Origin: Actinomycetota bacterium
GTDB lineage: Bacteria; Actinomycetota; Actinomycetes; Actinomycetales; Microbacteriaceae
Assembly (NCBI GenBank): GCA_009704705.1
Contig: WLDR01000019.1
Span: 1-16,685, forward strand
Reading direction: 5' to 3'
Length of the DNA stretch: 16,685 nucleotides
A program made the translations under genes and the position numbers. How positions within the stretch are numbered: the first letter of the stretch is position 1; each line of letters begins with the position of its first letter. The notes beneath the pieces were generated by a model, which searched no databases, was not told where the DNA came from, and saw only the letters and a program-made list of their open reading frames with translations. Shown here piece after piece: positions 1 to 6,526 of this stretch.

Positions 1-672
1 ATTGAGACGGTTCCCGGCACAGCTGGCATCTTGCTTCCGCCGCCTGGCTACTTGGCCGGCGTGCGCGCACTATGCGACAAGTACGACATCCTTTTGATTC
101 TTGATGAGGTGATGTGCGGTTTCGGTCGAACTGGCGAGTGGTTCGCGTTCAACGCGTTTGACGTCGTGCCCGACCTCGTCACCTTCGCCAAGGGTGTCAA
201 TTCGGGCTACATCCCCGTAGGCGGTGTCATCATCAGCGACGCGATTGCGCACACCTTCACCGAACGCGTCTTCCCCGGTGGACTCACCTATTCTGGTCAC
301 CCCCTCGCATCTGCAACGATCGTCGCCACGATCGAAACGATGGAAGACGAAAAGGTCGTTGAAAATGCGAAGCACATCGGCGCAACCGTTCTGGGCCCCG
401 GCCTTGAGGCCCTGAAGGCAAAGCACTCCATCATCGGTGAGGTGCGTGGAGCCGGCGTGTTCTGGGCAGTCGAGTTCGTTACAGACCAGGTGACCAAGCA
501 ACCGGTTGATGCTGCATGGATGGGCAAGCTCAGGTCCGCGTTGCTTGCCCACAAGCTCCTCCCGTTCATGGCAGACAACCGCCTGCACGTGGTGCCCCCG
601 TGCGTCGTGACCGAAGAAGAAGCCCGTGAGGGTCTCGCCATTATCGACACGGTGTTGGGAGAGCTAACCTAG
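1..672 (+). CDS. Class III (PLP-dependent) aminotransferase, 3' part
   Basis: The reading frame is open from the first base, so the N-terminal half lies outside the window; 223 residues are visible. Seen: LDEVMCGFGRTGEW (residues 34-47 of the visible part) holds the Asp that contacts the PLP ring nitrogen. TFAKGVNSG follows, with the Schiff-base lysine at visible residue 64 (nt 190-192), then TYSGHPLASA. This order is characteristic of class III aminotransferases such as omega-amino acid:pyruvate, taurine or GABA aminotransferases. The enzyme would move an amino group between an amine or omega-amino acid and a 2-oxo acid in the cytoplasm. The substrate cannot be read from this part. It ends in TAG 4 nt before the NDP-hexose dehydratase, so the two are probably co-transcribed. 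A role in sugar amination would be unusual, since sugar aminotransferases are normally of the DegT/DnrJ/EryC1 family. Confidence 0.9.
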   Translation: METVPGTAGILLPPPGYLAGVRALCDKYDILLILDEVMCGFGRTGEWFAFNAFDVVPDLVTFAKGVNSGYIPVGGVIISDAIAHTFTERVFPGGLTYSGHPLASATIVATIETMEDEKVVENAKHIGATVLGPGLEALKAKHSIIGEVRGAGVFWAVEFVTDQVTKQPVDAAWMGKLRSALLAHKLLPFMADNRLHVVPPCVVTEEEAREGLAIIDTVLGELT

Positions 673-676
673 GAGA

Positions 677-1996
677 GTGTCTGGGCCAAGCGACGTTCTG
701 ATGTGGGCGTCTTCTGAGCGAAATCGGCAGCAGTTTTCCGTCGAAAGCTTGGCACTCTCCGATTCGAACGAGTGGTCTTTGCTCGATGGTCGAGTCGTCC
801 ACGAGTCGGGACGATTCTTCGAAGTGCGCGGAATGGAATGGGTCGACGCACGAGGAGACTTCGTGTGCTCGCCGTTCATTCTCCAGCCTGAGGTTGGAAT
901 TCTCGGCATCATGCTCATGGACCGCGACGGCGAAACACAGGTTCTATTCGACGCAAAGTTCGAGCCGGGGAATGTCCACGGAGTAGATATTGCTCCCTGT
1001 TTCCAGGCGACGAAATCCAATTTTGAGCAAGCCCATGGCGGTGCCGCTCCGGCTCTGTCTGACATTTTTCTGTCTGAAGAGAATTGGCACACCCACGTTC
1101 GGCAATCTGAACAAGGAACGCGATTCCTCCGGAAGTGGAATGAGAATGTCGTCGTCATTGCGGACCATGACTTCGAGATTTCTCGTTCGATGCGCTGGTG
1201 CACGCTGCCTGAGCTGAGTTTGCTCCTTCGAACAAGCCACGTGCTCAACACGGATGCTCGGTCTGTCATCGCAACAAGTGATTGGAATCTCTGGTTCTCG
1301 CCAGAAGAACCACCGCCTCTCCCGCACGAGACACGTTTCTCTCTAGCGTTACGAAACTCGCTCGTAAGGCCGATTCGAACAAATCTGGAAGAAACTGCCT
1401 CACAGCAACTGGCTAAATGGGCAGAACATCACACATTGGCCTCACTCGAAGTTCCGCTTGTCAGTGCCCCGCCGGTGCTTCGCGTCGATTCGTCGGCGAC
1501 GGCCGGTGACATTGGAATTTCGCACCACCAGGTTTCGGCAGACAGCCGCGAGCGAGCCAACTGGGATCAGCCCCTGATCGGCGGCGCGCGCGCCAGCAAC
1601 GAGGTACTCCTCTGCACCATTCGGGATGGTGTGCCACATTTTTGTTTCTCTCCCGTGAGCGAAATCGGGCTCGAGAGACCCCAATTTGGCAATTCGATCA
1701 GCACCTTCGATTCTGCTCGCGCTCAACCGCTTAGTCACTCCGACTCCGCGAGTTCACGGCTCATCAACTCGAGCGCACTGGTGTGTTCGATTACTCAAAG
1801 CGACGAAGGCGGCCGTTTCAACCGGCAGGTCGTTACGTACTCGATTCGCTTGCTTAGCGACAGCGAGCCCCTTCCAGATGTGGGGCCAGATGCCATCTGG
1901 TTTTCTGTATCTGAAGTCGCCCATCTCTCTCGACTGCCCGGTTACTTCACGAACGAAGCGAGAACAGCCATTTCGCTAATTGTGGGGCTTCTATGA
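677..1996 (+). CDS. NDP-hexose 2,3-dehydratase family protein
   Basis: 439 residues, the usual length of the EvaA-type NDP-hexose 2,3-dehydratases. These remove water from NDP-4-keto-6-deoxyglucose on the way to 2-deoxy and 2,6-dideoxy sugars and have two tandem Nudix-like repeats. Repeat 1 shows family-like blocks: FFEVRGMEWV (48-57), CSPFILQPEVGILG (64-77), DAKFEPGNV (92-100), APCFQATKSN (106-115) and LNTDARSV (190-197). Repeat 2 (about 245-439) is more divergent but keeps RERANWDQPL (291-300), SDEGGRF (375-381) and an NEAR motif (426-429). The start is uncertain. GTG 677 is the first start after an in-frame stop, but AGGAG lies only 1-2 nt before it; ATG 701 is the alternative. The stop overlaps the next gene as ATGA. 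Leu225 is encoded by TTA (nt 1349-1351), a rare codon in such genomes. No other deoxysugar enzyme is visible, so the final sugar is unknown. Confidence 0.85.
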   Translation: MSGPSDVLMWASSERNRQQFSVESLALSDSNEWSLLDGRVVHESGRFFEVRGMEWVDARGDFVCSPFILQPEVGILGIMLMDRDGETQVLFDAKFEPGNVHGVDIAPCFQATKSNFEQAHGGAAPALSDIFLSEENWHTHVRQSEQGTRFLRKWNENVVVIADHDFEISRSMRWCTLPELSLLLRTSHVLNTDARSVIATSDWNLWFSPEEPPPLPHETRFSLALRNSLVRPIRTNLEETASQQLAKWAEHHTLASLEVPLVSAPPVLRVDSSATAGDIGISHHQVSADSRERANWDQPLIGGARASNEVLLCTIRDGVPHFCFSPVSEIGLERPQFGNSISTFDSARAQPLSHSDSASSRLINSSALVCSITQSDEGGRFNRQVVTYSIRLLSDSEPLPDVGPDAIWFSVSEVAHLSRLPGYFTNEARTAISLIVGLL

Positions 1997-2829
1997 GCCG
2001 CAAAGAATTCTCCGAAGCCGCCATCCTGACCGTTAAAGAAATGCCGGCGAGCGTGCAGCACTTTGCCCATTTCATGATGGACTACTTCGTTCACGTCGCA
2101 CTCTGGTGTGACGAGCATCCCGCAACACCTGTGGTTGTAAGGGATTGTGGGCCCTGCACTCCATGGTTTGAACTACTTCCGGCAGGGAATCGAGTTACCG
2201 TTTTGCCACTGAGCGAGGTCAAGAAGCTCTCGTCGTTGTATCCGGACAATGTTCACGTCATGCCTGGCGCCGGTCAATTTGCCCCACCCAGGCATTCCGA
2301 CAGACTCCCAAGATTTCGCGCCATGTTCACCACGCAAGTTGAGCCCCAGGGGCGAAATCGTGTGATGGCAACACGATCAATGTCACCGAGTTTCTACTCT
2401 TCGCCCGAAAGCGAGCGTCGGAGTTCTGGGCCTCGCAGACGCAGAATTGGTAATGAGGATCATCTCGCACGTCTGCTCAACCGTTGGTGGTCGTTCACCG
2501 TGGTTGAGTTTTTTCAATTGAGCCCCCGCGAAGCGGTGACCATGATGTCGTCATGTTCCGTGTTTTTTGCTCAGCGCGGAGCCGCGCTCATGAACCTGCT
2601 GTTCATGCCACCCGGAGCCACTGTCATCGAAGTGTTGCCCCAAGAATTCAGCTCGAATCAAGGACACGCGGACCTCTACCGCCGAGCGTGCGGTCATCTC
2701 GGGCTTCGCTACATGCGAATCATGCAAAAGTCACAGTTTGCCCGTGTTGCACCCCTTCGAGTCGTGCTTGTCTTGGCAAAACTCAAGATTGCGCCGAATG
2801 CGCGATGGCCTGTTGGCTCAAAGCACTGA
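1993..2829 (+). CDS. GT61/DUF563-like glycosyltransferase, copy 1
   Basis: 278 residues. The C-terminal block AQRGAALMN (193-201), followed by LLFMPPGATVIEV, matches the hallmark GPHGAGLTN...FMPPG...IEL segment of glycosyltransferase family 61. The N-terminal HFAHFMMDYF (23-32) resembles that family's H-W/F-E/D segment. The protein would transfer a sugar, presumably from a nucleotide donor, to a surface glycan or glycolipid; donor and acceptor are not readable. ATG 1993 overlaps the dehydratase stop by 4 nt (ATGA), which implies translational coupling. An Arg/Ser-rich insert (about 136-151) is missing from the paralogue at 2899. The normally conserved His of HGAGL is Arg here. No signal peptide is seen. 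The family call is firm; the biochemical role is inferred from the family and neighbours. Confidence 0.82.
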   Translation: MSRKEFSEAAILTVKEMPASVQHFAHFMMDYFVHVALWCDEHPATPVVVRDCGPCTPWFELLPAGNRVTVLPLSEVKKLSSLYPDNVHVMPGAGQFAPPRHSDRLPRFRAMFTTQVEPQGRNRVMATRSMSPSFYSSPESERRSSGPRRRRIGNEDHLARLLNRWWSFTVVEFFQLSPREAVTMMSSCSVFFAQRGAALMNLLFMPPGATVIEVLPQEFSSNQGHADLYRRACGHLGLRYMRIMQKSQFARVAPLRVVLVLAKLKIAPNARWPVGSKH

Positions 2830-2898
2830 CAGCAAACCCAGCTTTCATGTCATCAGCGCAGGGCGTGGCTGCGACGGACGGGTGGCTAGGCTTTCGAC

Positions 2899-3723
2899 GT
2901 GAACACCGGTAACTTCTCCGATGCCACCATCATGGTGGCGGGCACTCCAAGAACCGACATCCTGAGTCACTTTTCCCACTTCATGTCGGAGTATTTCGTT
3001 GACATCGCGCTCTGGTGCCACGATAACCCCGGGCGACACATCGTGGTGCAAGATTGCGGACAGTGCAATCCGTGGTTTGAATTGCTGGAATCTGTGGCGA
3101 CAGTCACGATTCTGGCGCCGTCGAAGGTGAGCGACCTCGCGAAGAGTTTCCCAGACAATGTATGGGCTGGCCGCGGCAAAGACGAGTTTGCGAGCAAGAA
3201 AGTCGGACCGAAGCTGCGCCGGTTCGCAGAGCTGCTTTCCACAGAAGTGGATCCTCACAAAGGGCATCCGCGTGTCTTCGCACTTCGCACTTCAGACCCA
3301 CAGTTTTACCCTCCCAACTCTTGGATTCGTCGAATCGACAACGAAAAAGGCTTGGCACGGGTTCTCAAGACGCTGTTCTCTTTTGAGTCGGTTGAGTTCT
3401 TTGACACCTCACCTCGAGATGCCATTGAGATTATGTCCTCGTGCACGCTTTTTGTGGCGCAACGGGGAGCGGCACTCATGAATCTCATGTTCATGCCCGA
3501 GGGGTCGACCGTCGTTGAAATCTACCCGCGCGATTTTCAGGCGAGTGGTCCCCGAATCGACAGGTACCGTCGAACGTGCGCCGCCCTGGGCTTTCGGTTT
3601 GTGCGCATTTATCAGAGGTCACGGACCTCTGCAGTTTCGCCGATTCGACTGGCACTCGTTGTCATGTGGATCAGGCTCTCGAGCCCGTTCGCAAAACCGG
3701 CCAGCTGGCCCACGAAGATTTAG
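2899..3723 (+). CDS. GT61/DUF563-like glycosyltransferase, copy 2 (tandem paralogue)
   Basis: 274 residues, clearly a duplicate of the gene at 1993. Shared blocks are HFSHFM (24-29, HFAHFM in copy 1), DCGQCNPWFELL (52-63, DCGPCTPWFELL in copy 1), FPDNV (84-88), MSSC (179-182) and AQRGAALMNL (187-196). The GTG start is supported by lining up with copy 1 from the first residues (NFSDATIM against EFSEAAIL) and by an in-frame TAG at 2887-2889. No good Shine-Dalgarno is visible. A 69-nt gap separates it from copy 1. The predicted function is again sugar transfer in surface glycan assembly, perhaps adding a second residue of the same kind. Like copy 1 it has RGA where most GT61 proteins have HGA. 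The stop TAG (3721-3723) touches a tRNA-like T-arm copy, and a strong terminator follows about 100 nt later. Confidence 0.82.
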   Translation: MNTGNFSDATIMVAGTPRTDILSHFSHFMSEYFVDIALWCHDNPGRHIVVQDCGQCNPWFELLESVATVTILAPSKVSDLAKSFPDNVWAGRGKDEFASKKVGPKLRRFAELLSTEVDPHKGHPRVFALRTSDPQFYPPNSWIRRIDNEKGLARVLKTLFSFESVEFFDTSPRDAIEIMSSCTLFVAQRGAALMNLMFMPEGSTVVEIYPRDFQASGPRIDRYRRTCAALGFRFVRIYQRSRTSAVSPIRLALVVMWIRLSSPFAKPASWPTKI

Positions 3724-3737
3724 TGGGACTCGAACCC
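3723..3737. repeat. 15-bp copy of a tRNA T-arm, partner of 3870-3884
   Basis: The 15 bases gtgggactcgaaccc occur here and again, in the same orientation, inside the T-arm of the UAA tRNA (3870-3884). On the - strand, 3723-3740 can form a 5-bp stem around GTTCGAGT, which is a T-arm with one extra loop base. No acceptor stem or standard anticodon arm can be built around it, so it is not a working tRNA. It may be a tRNA relic or an old attachment-site (att) scar left by an element that used the tRNA 3' end. It may also simply reflect the conserved T-arm consensus. Confidence 0.5.
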
Positions 3738-3745
3738 CACCCCTA

Positions 3746-3786
3746 CTGGTCAGGCTACGAACGCTGCGCGTTCGTCACGCCACCAG
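3746..3786. other. Long imperfect hairpin between GT61 copy 2 and terminator
   Basis: Nested complementary segments: CTGGT (3746-3750) with ACCAG (3782-3786), GGC (3753-3755) with GCC (3779-3781), and ACGAACG (3757-3763) with CGTTCGT (3769-3775) around the loop ctgcg. A separate small hairpin, GTGGG-tctca-CCCAC, lies at 3800-3814. None is followed directly by a T-run. They could be transcript-end structure, a degenerate tRNA or an unrecognised small RNA; I cannot tell which. Confidence 0.45.
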
Positions 3787-3820
3787 CGGGGGCCCGAGAG
3801 TGGGTCTCACCCACGCGAGG

Positions 3821-3861
3821 CCCAAAAAGAAAACGCCCGCACAGGGCGTTGTCTTTTTGGG
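3821..3861. terminator. Bidirectional intrinsic terminator
   Basis: A GC-rich stem AACGCCC (3832-3838) pairs with GGGCGTT (3844-3850) around gcaca. It is extended outward through one mismatch by CAAAAAGA (3823-3830) pairing with TCTTTTTG (3852-3859). A T-run follows the core on both strands. On the + strand it would end the dehydratase/GT61 transcript. On the - strand it starts directly after the tRNA 3' end and would end the eno-to-tRNA transcript. Confidence 0.88.
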
Positions 3862-3934
3862 TACCCCCGGTGGGACTCGAACCCACACTGGAGCGATTTT
3901 AAGTCGCTTGCCTCTGCCATTGGGCTACGGGGGC
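3862..3934 (-). tRNA. tRNA with UAA (Leu) anticodon, class I fold
   Basis: The 73-nt cloverleaf is read on the - strand. The acceptor stem GCCCCCG pairs with CGGGGGT (first pair G-U), with discriminator A73. The D-arm is GCC/GGC with GG in the loop. The anticodon arm is AGCGA-CTTAAAA-TCGCT, giving anticodon TAA. The variable region is only 5 nt (CCAGT), and the T-arm is GTGGG-TTCGAGT-CCCAC. CCA is not encoded; CCC follows. Anticodon and A73 indicate leucine decoding of UUA. Ordinary bacterial tRNA-Leu is class II with a long variable arm, so the short arm is odd; positions 15 and 48 (A and U) can still form a Levitt pair, as in a sound class I tRNA. Its 5' end is 5 nt after the ndh stop, so it is probably cut out of the operon mRNA by RNase P. 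Confidence 0.88.
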
Positions 3935-3939
3935 CCGCG

Positions 3940-5259
3940 CTACTTCGGGCGCGACGCGTACGTTTCGAAGACACGACGCGGCTCTTCTGCTGCGATGGTC
4001 GACGCGATGTCGCGACCGAGCCAGAAGTTGTTCCACCAGCCCCCGACAACGCGGAACTTGCGTTCCCACGTGGGCATCGCAAGACCGTGGTATCCCCGGT
4101 GAGCGATCCAGGCGGGCCATCCGGTGATGGCAAGCTTGCCGGATTGGAACACGCCAACCCAGAGGCCGAGTCCGGCAACCGCTCCGAGGTTCTTGTGAAA
4201 GTAGTCGGTCGGCCCTTCTCCGCGAAGAACGGCAACGAGGTTTCGAGCGAGGAGCTTGCCCTGTCGCACAGCGTGCTGTGCGTTGGGTACGCAGTAACCA
4301 CCAACACCCCCACCGGAAAGGTCGGGGCAGGCAGTTGCGTCACCCGCACCCCAGGCGCCGTCAACGATGCCGTCGTCACCTTCGACGCGCAAGTCGGCGC
4401 GAACGCGCAGGCGGCCACGGTCGTCCAGCGGCAGGTCGGTGTTGCGCAGCATCGGCGACGCCATCACACCGGCCGTCCACACGATGAGGTCAGTTTCGAA
4501 TGAGGTGCCAGATGAAAGCTCGATTTTGCCATTTGCTGCTGATTTGAGCTGCGTGTCGAGATGCACGGTCGCGCCACGCGTGTCGAGGTTCTTGAGAACC
4601 CACTGGCTCGTCTTGAGTGACACCTCGGGCATGATGCGACTCATTGCCTCGATGAGGTGGAAATGCGTCTCGTCGAATGAGATCTCGGGGTAGTCCTTGA
4701 GAATAGCCGACGCGAGTGAGCGCAGCTCGGCAAAAACTTCAATTCCGGCGAATCCGCCACCGACCACGACAGTCGTGAGAAGACGCTCACGTTCCTTCGA
4801 GCCACGAGGCAACTGGGCAGCTTTGTCAAAGTTCGTCAGAAGCTTGTCGCGAATGTGCATCGCTTCTTCGATGGTCTTCAACCCGGTCGCATTTTCCGCA
4901 ACACCCGGGATGGGGAACGTACGCGAGACGGCACCCGCCGTGAAGACAACGTGGTCGTACTTCTCTTTGCGTTCCTTGCCCGCGTTGGGAAGAATCGTCG
5001 CCGACTTCTTCGCATGATCGATGCCGGTGACCTTGCCGGCAACAACGTGCGTGAACTTCAGGTGCGACCGAAGGTTGACAATGGCGTGACGCGGTTCGAT
5101 TGACCCGGCGGCTACTTCGGGAAGGAACGGCTGATAGGTCATGTACGGCAATGGGTCGACAACCGTGACCTCGGCTTCACCCTTCCGAAGCCACTTCTCC
5201 AGCTTCCACGCCGTGTAGAAACCGGCATAGCCGCCACCGACAATCAGAATCTTGGGCAC
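3940..5259 (-). CDS. ndh: Type II NADH dehydrogenase (NAD(P)/FAD-dependent oxidoreductase)
   Basis: 439 residues, the normal length for the non-proton-pumping NADH:quinone oxidoreductase NDH-2, a peripheral membrane flavoprotein that passes electrons from NADH to menaquinone. Seen: an N-terminal FAD dinucleotide fold VPKILIVGGGYAG (1-13), the substrate-side block YMTYQPFLPEVAAG, a second NAD-binding fold TTVVVGGGFAG (about 162-172), an FAD-contacting GAGDATA motif, and a C-terminal Trp-rich GGWWNNFW typical of the membrane-associating end. The frame is open up to an ATG at 5352. GTG 5259 is preferred because the protein then begins at the FAD fold, GGAG lies about 8 nt upstream, and the longer form would overlap the protease gene by about 80 nt. 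It follows the protease after 13 nt and precedes the tRNA by 5 nt. Confidence 0.93.
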   Translation of the reverse strand: MPKILIVGGGYAGFYTAWKLEKWLRKGEAEVTVVDPLPYMTYQPFLPEVAAGSIEPRHAIVNLRSHLKFTHVVAGKVTGIDHAKKSATILPNAGKERKEKYDHVVFTAGAVSRTFPIPGVAENATGLKTIEEAMHIRDKLLTNFDKAAQLPRGSKERERLLTTVVVGGGFAGIEVFAELRSLASAILKDYPEISFDETHFHLIEAMSRIMPEVSLKTSQWVLKNLDTRGATVHLDTQLKSAANGKIELSSGTSFETDLIVWTAGVMASPMLRNTDLPLDDRGRLRVRADLRVEGDDGIVDGAWGAGDATACPDLSGGGVGGYCVPNAQHAVRQGKLLARNLVAVLRGEGPTDYFHKNLGAVAGLGLWVGVFQSGKLAITGWPAWIAHRGYHGLAMPTWERKFRVVGGWWNNFWLGRDIASTIAAEEPRRVFETYASRPK

Positions 5260-5272
5260 AGAAAAACTCCAG

Positions 5273-6526
5273 CTAGTTTGTGGAAGTGGATGATTCGTCA
5301 TCGCGCGAATCGCGAGGTACGACATAACGCCGGGCAACTCCGATGGAACCAAGCGTTATAAGAATAGCGAATCCCAGAGCAAACGCTAACGGAACGGCCA
5401 CCCGCGTCACCTCGAACTGAGTTGGGCCCGAAAAAACGAACCCGCGATCGGGCAGTGGAAGAGGCGAGCTCGTGATGGTGGGTACCGGCATGGCTGTTGC
5501 GGGCGCGCGCCGGTACATCTTGACCCACGCCGCAAGGTCGCCAAGTGGGTTGGACGTCACCGTTGCGACGTCTGCCGTTACCGCTCCCGCTGCATTGATG
5601 AGCCCGTAGCCAAAGGTCGCTTGGTCGCCAGCAGGCGTGGCCGTTGAAATGATTCTGTTGATCACGTTGGCGGCATCGAGGTCAGGATATGCCGCACGAA
5701 CGAGTGCAACGAGACCAGCCACGATCGGAGTGGCTCCACTCGAGCCGGCCCACGAAACGGTCCTGCCGTTGGCGTTCACCCCGACGAGCCCTTCGGAGGG
5801 CGCAGCTACGGCGATGGTAATTCCCTGAGTCGAGGCGTCCCAACTTGCCTCGCCAAACTCATCGACGCCGGCAACCGTGAGCACACCGGGAATCGTTGCC
5901 GGCGCACCCACTTCGTCGGTTCCCTGAGCTCGGTTACCCGAAGCGGCCACGATGACCACCTCTTTTTCGGCAGCGTACAAAAAGGCGTCGTCCCAGCTTT
6001 CGGGCCAAGTGAGGCTTCCACGTGTAACCGACATATTGATCACCGTGGCGCCCTGATCGACCGACCATCTGACCGCATTCGCGATTTGCTCGTCGAACGG
6101 CACAGGCGCTTCGGGTGAAATCGAAATGGATGCGCTGAGCAAACTTGCCGCCGGCGCCGTGCCAATCACGCCCTCGCCGTCACCTGTCCCTCGTCCGGCG
6201 AGAACCGATGCGACCAGCGTTCCGTGATTCGGAGAGGGGCCAACCGGAGTGCGCCCGTCTTCACTGCCCTGCCCCGAGAAATCTTTGCCACCGATGACCG
6301 CACCCGCGAGGTCGGGCACATCTGCGATGCCGGAGTCGATAACGGCGACGATCACTCCGTCACCTTGCGTGGTGTTCCAGGCGGTCGTGAATCCGTAGTC
6401 TTCGAGCCAATACTCGGCACTTCGCGCCCAATCGGCCGACGCCGGGGTCGCGACGAGCAGCGTGAGAGATGCGGTGGCGAGAAGTGTCGCCGTTGCGCGC
6501 GCTACGCGATTTCGTAATCGAGACAT
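5273..6526 (-). CDS. Membrane-anchored S8 (subtilisin-like) serine protease
   Basis: 417 residues. The N-terminus is a signal peptide: basic start, hydrophobic core, and likely cleavage after ATPASA at residue 31. The catalytic triad is visible as Asp64 (VIDSG), His101 (NHGTLVAS) and Ser263 (GSSGATP), with the oxyanion Asn198 in ASGN. A Pro/Ser/Thr-rich linker (about 340-370) leads to one transmembrane helix (about 376-398) and a short charged cytoplasmic tail. This type I layout resembles mycosins, the proteases of type VII secretion, but no ESX genes are in the window, so that link is only structural. The start is firm: GGAGG sits 7 nt before ATG 6526. The gene overlaps the DUF501 gene by 25 nt, which suggests coupling. 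It has a TTA codon (nt 5387-5389) in the membrane segment. The substrate is unknown. Confidence 0.9.
   Translation of the reverse strand: MSRLRNRVARATATLLATASLTLLVATPASADWARSAEYWLEDYGFTTAWNTTQGDGVIVAVIDSGIADVPDLAGAVIGGKDFSGQGSEDGRTPVGPSPNHGTLVASVLAGRGTGDGEGVIGTAPAASLLSASISISPEAPVPFDEQIANAVRWSVDQGATVINMSVTRGSLTWPESWDDAFLYAAEKEVVIVAASGNRAQGTDEVGAPATIPGVLTVAGVDEFGEASWDASTQGITIAVAAPSEGLVGVNANGRTVSWAGSSGATPIVAGLVALVRAAYPDLDAANVINRIISTATPAGDQATFGYGLINAAGAVTADVATVTSNPLGDLAAWVKMYRRAPATAMPVPTITSSPLPLPDRGFVFSGPTQFEVTRVAVPLAFALGFAILITLGSIGVARRYVVPRDSRDDESSTSTN

Noticed and set aside
3723..3800. A second functional tRNA on the - strand
   Set aside because: Only a T-arm and a non-standard hairpin can be formed; no matching acceptor stem exists and the T-loop has 8 bases.
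3515..4102. 195-codon + strand frame running through GT61 end, terminator and tRNA
   Set aside because: It crosses a terminator and the antisense of a tRNA; the translated T-arm (VGLEP-like words in a sister frame) is a classic false-gene sign.
5260..5352. N-terminal extension of ndh
   Set aside because: It would overlap the protease gene and place 31 extra residues before the FAD fold; GTG 5259 has a well-spaced GGAG.
5273..6526. Protease as evidence of a type VII secretion locus
   Set aside because: Architecture is mycosin-like, but there are no EccB/C/D/E or WXG100 genes nearby.
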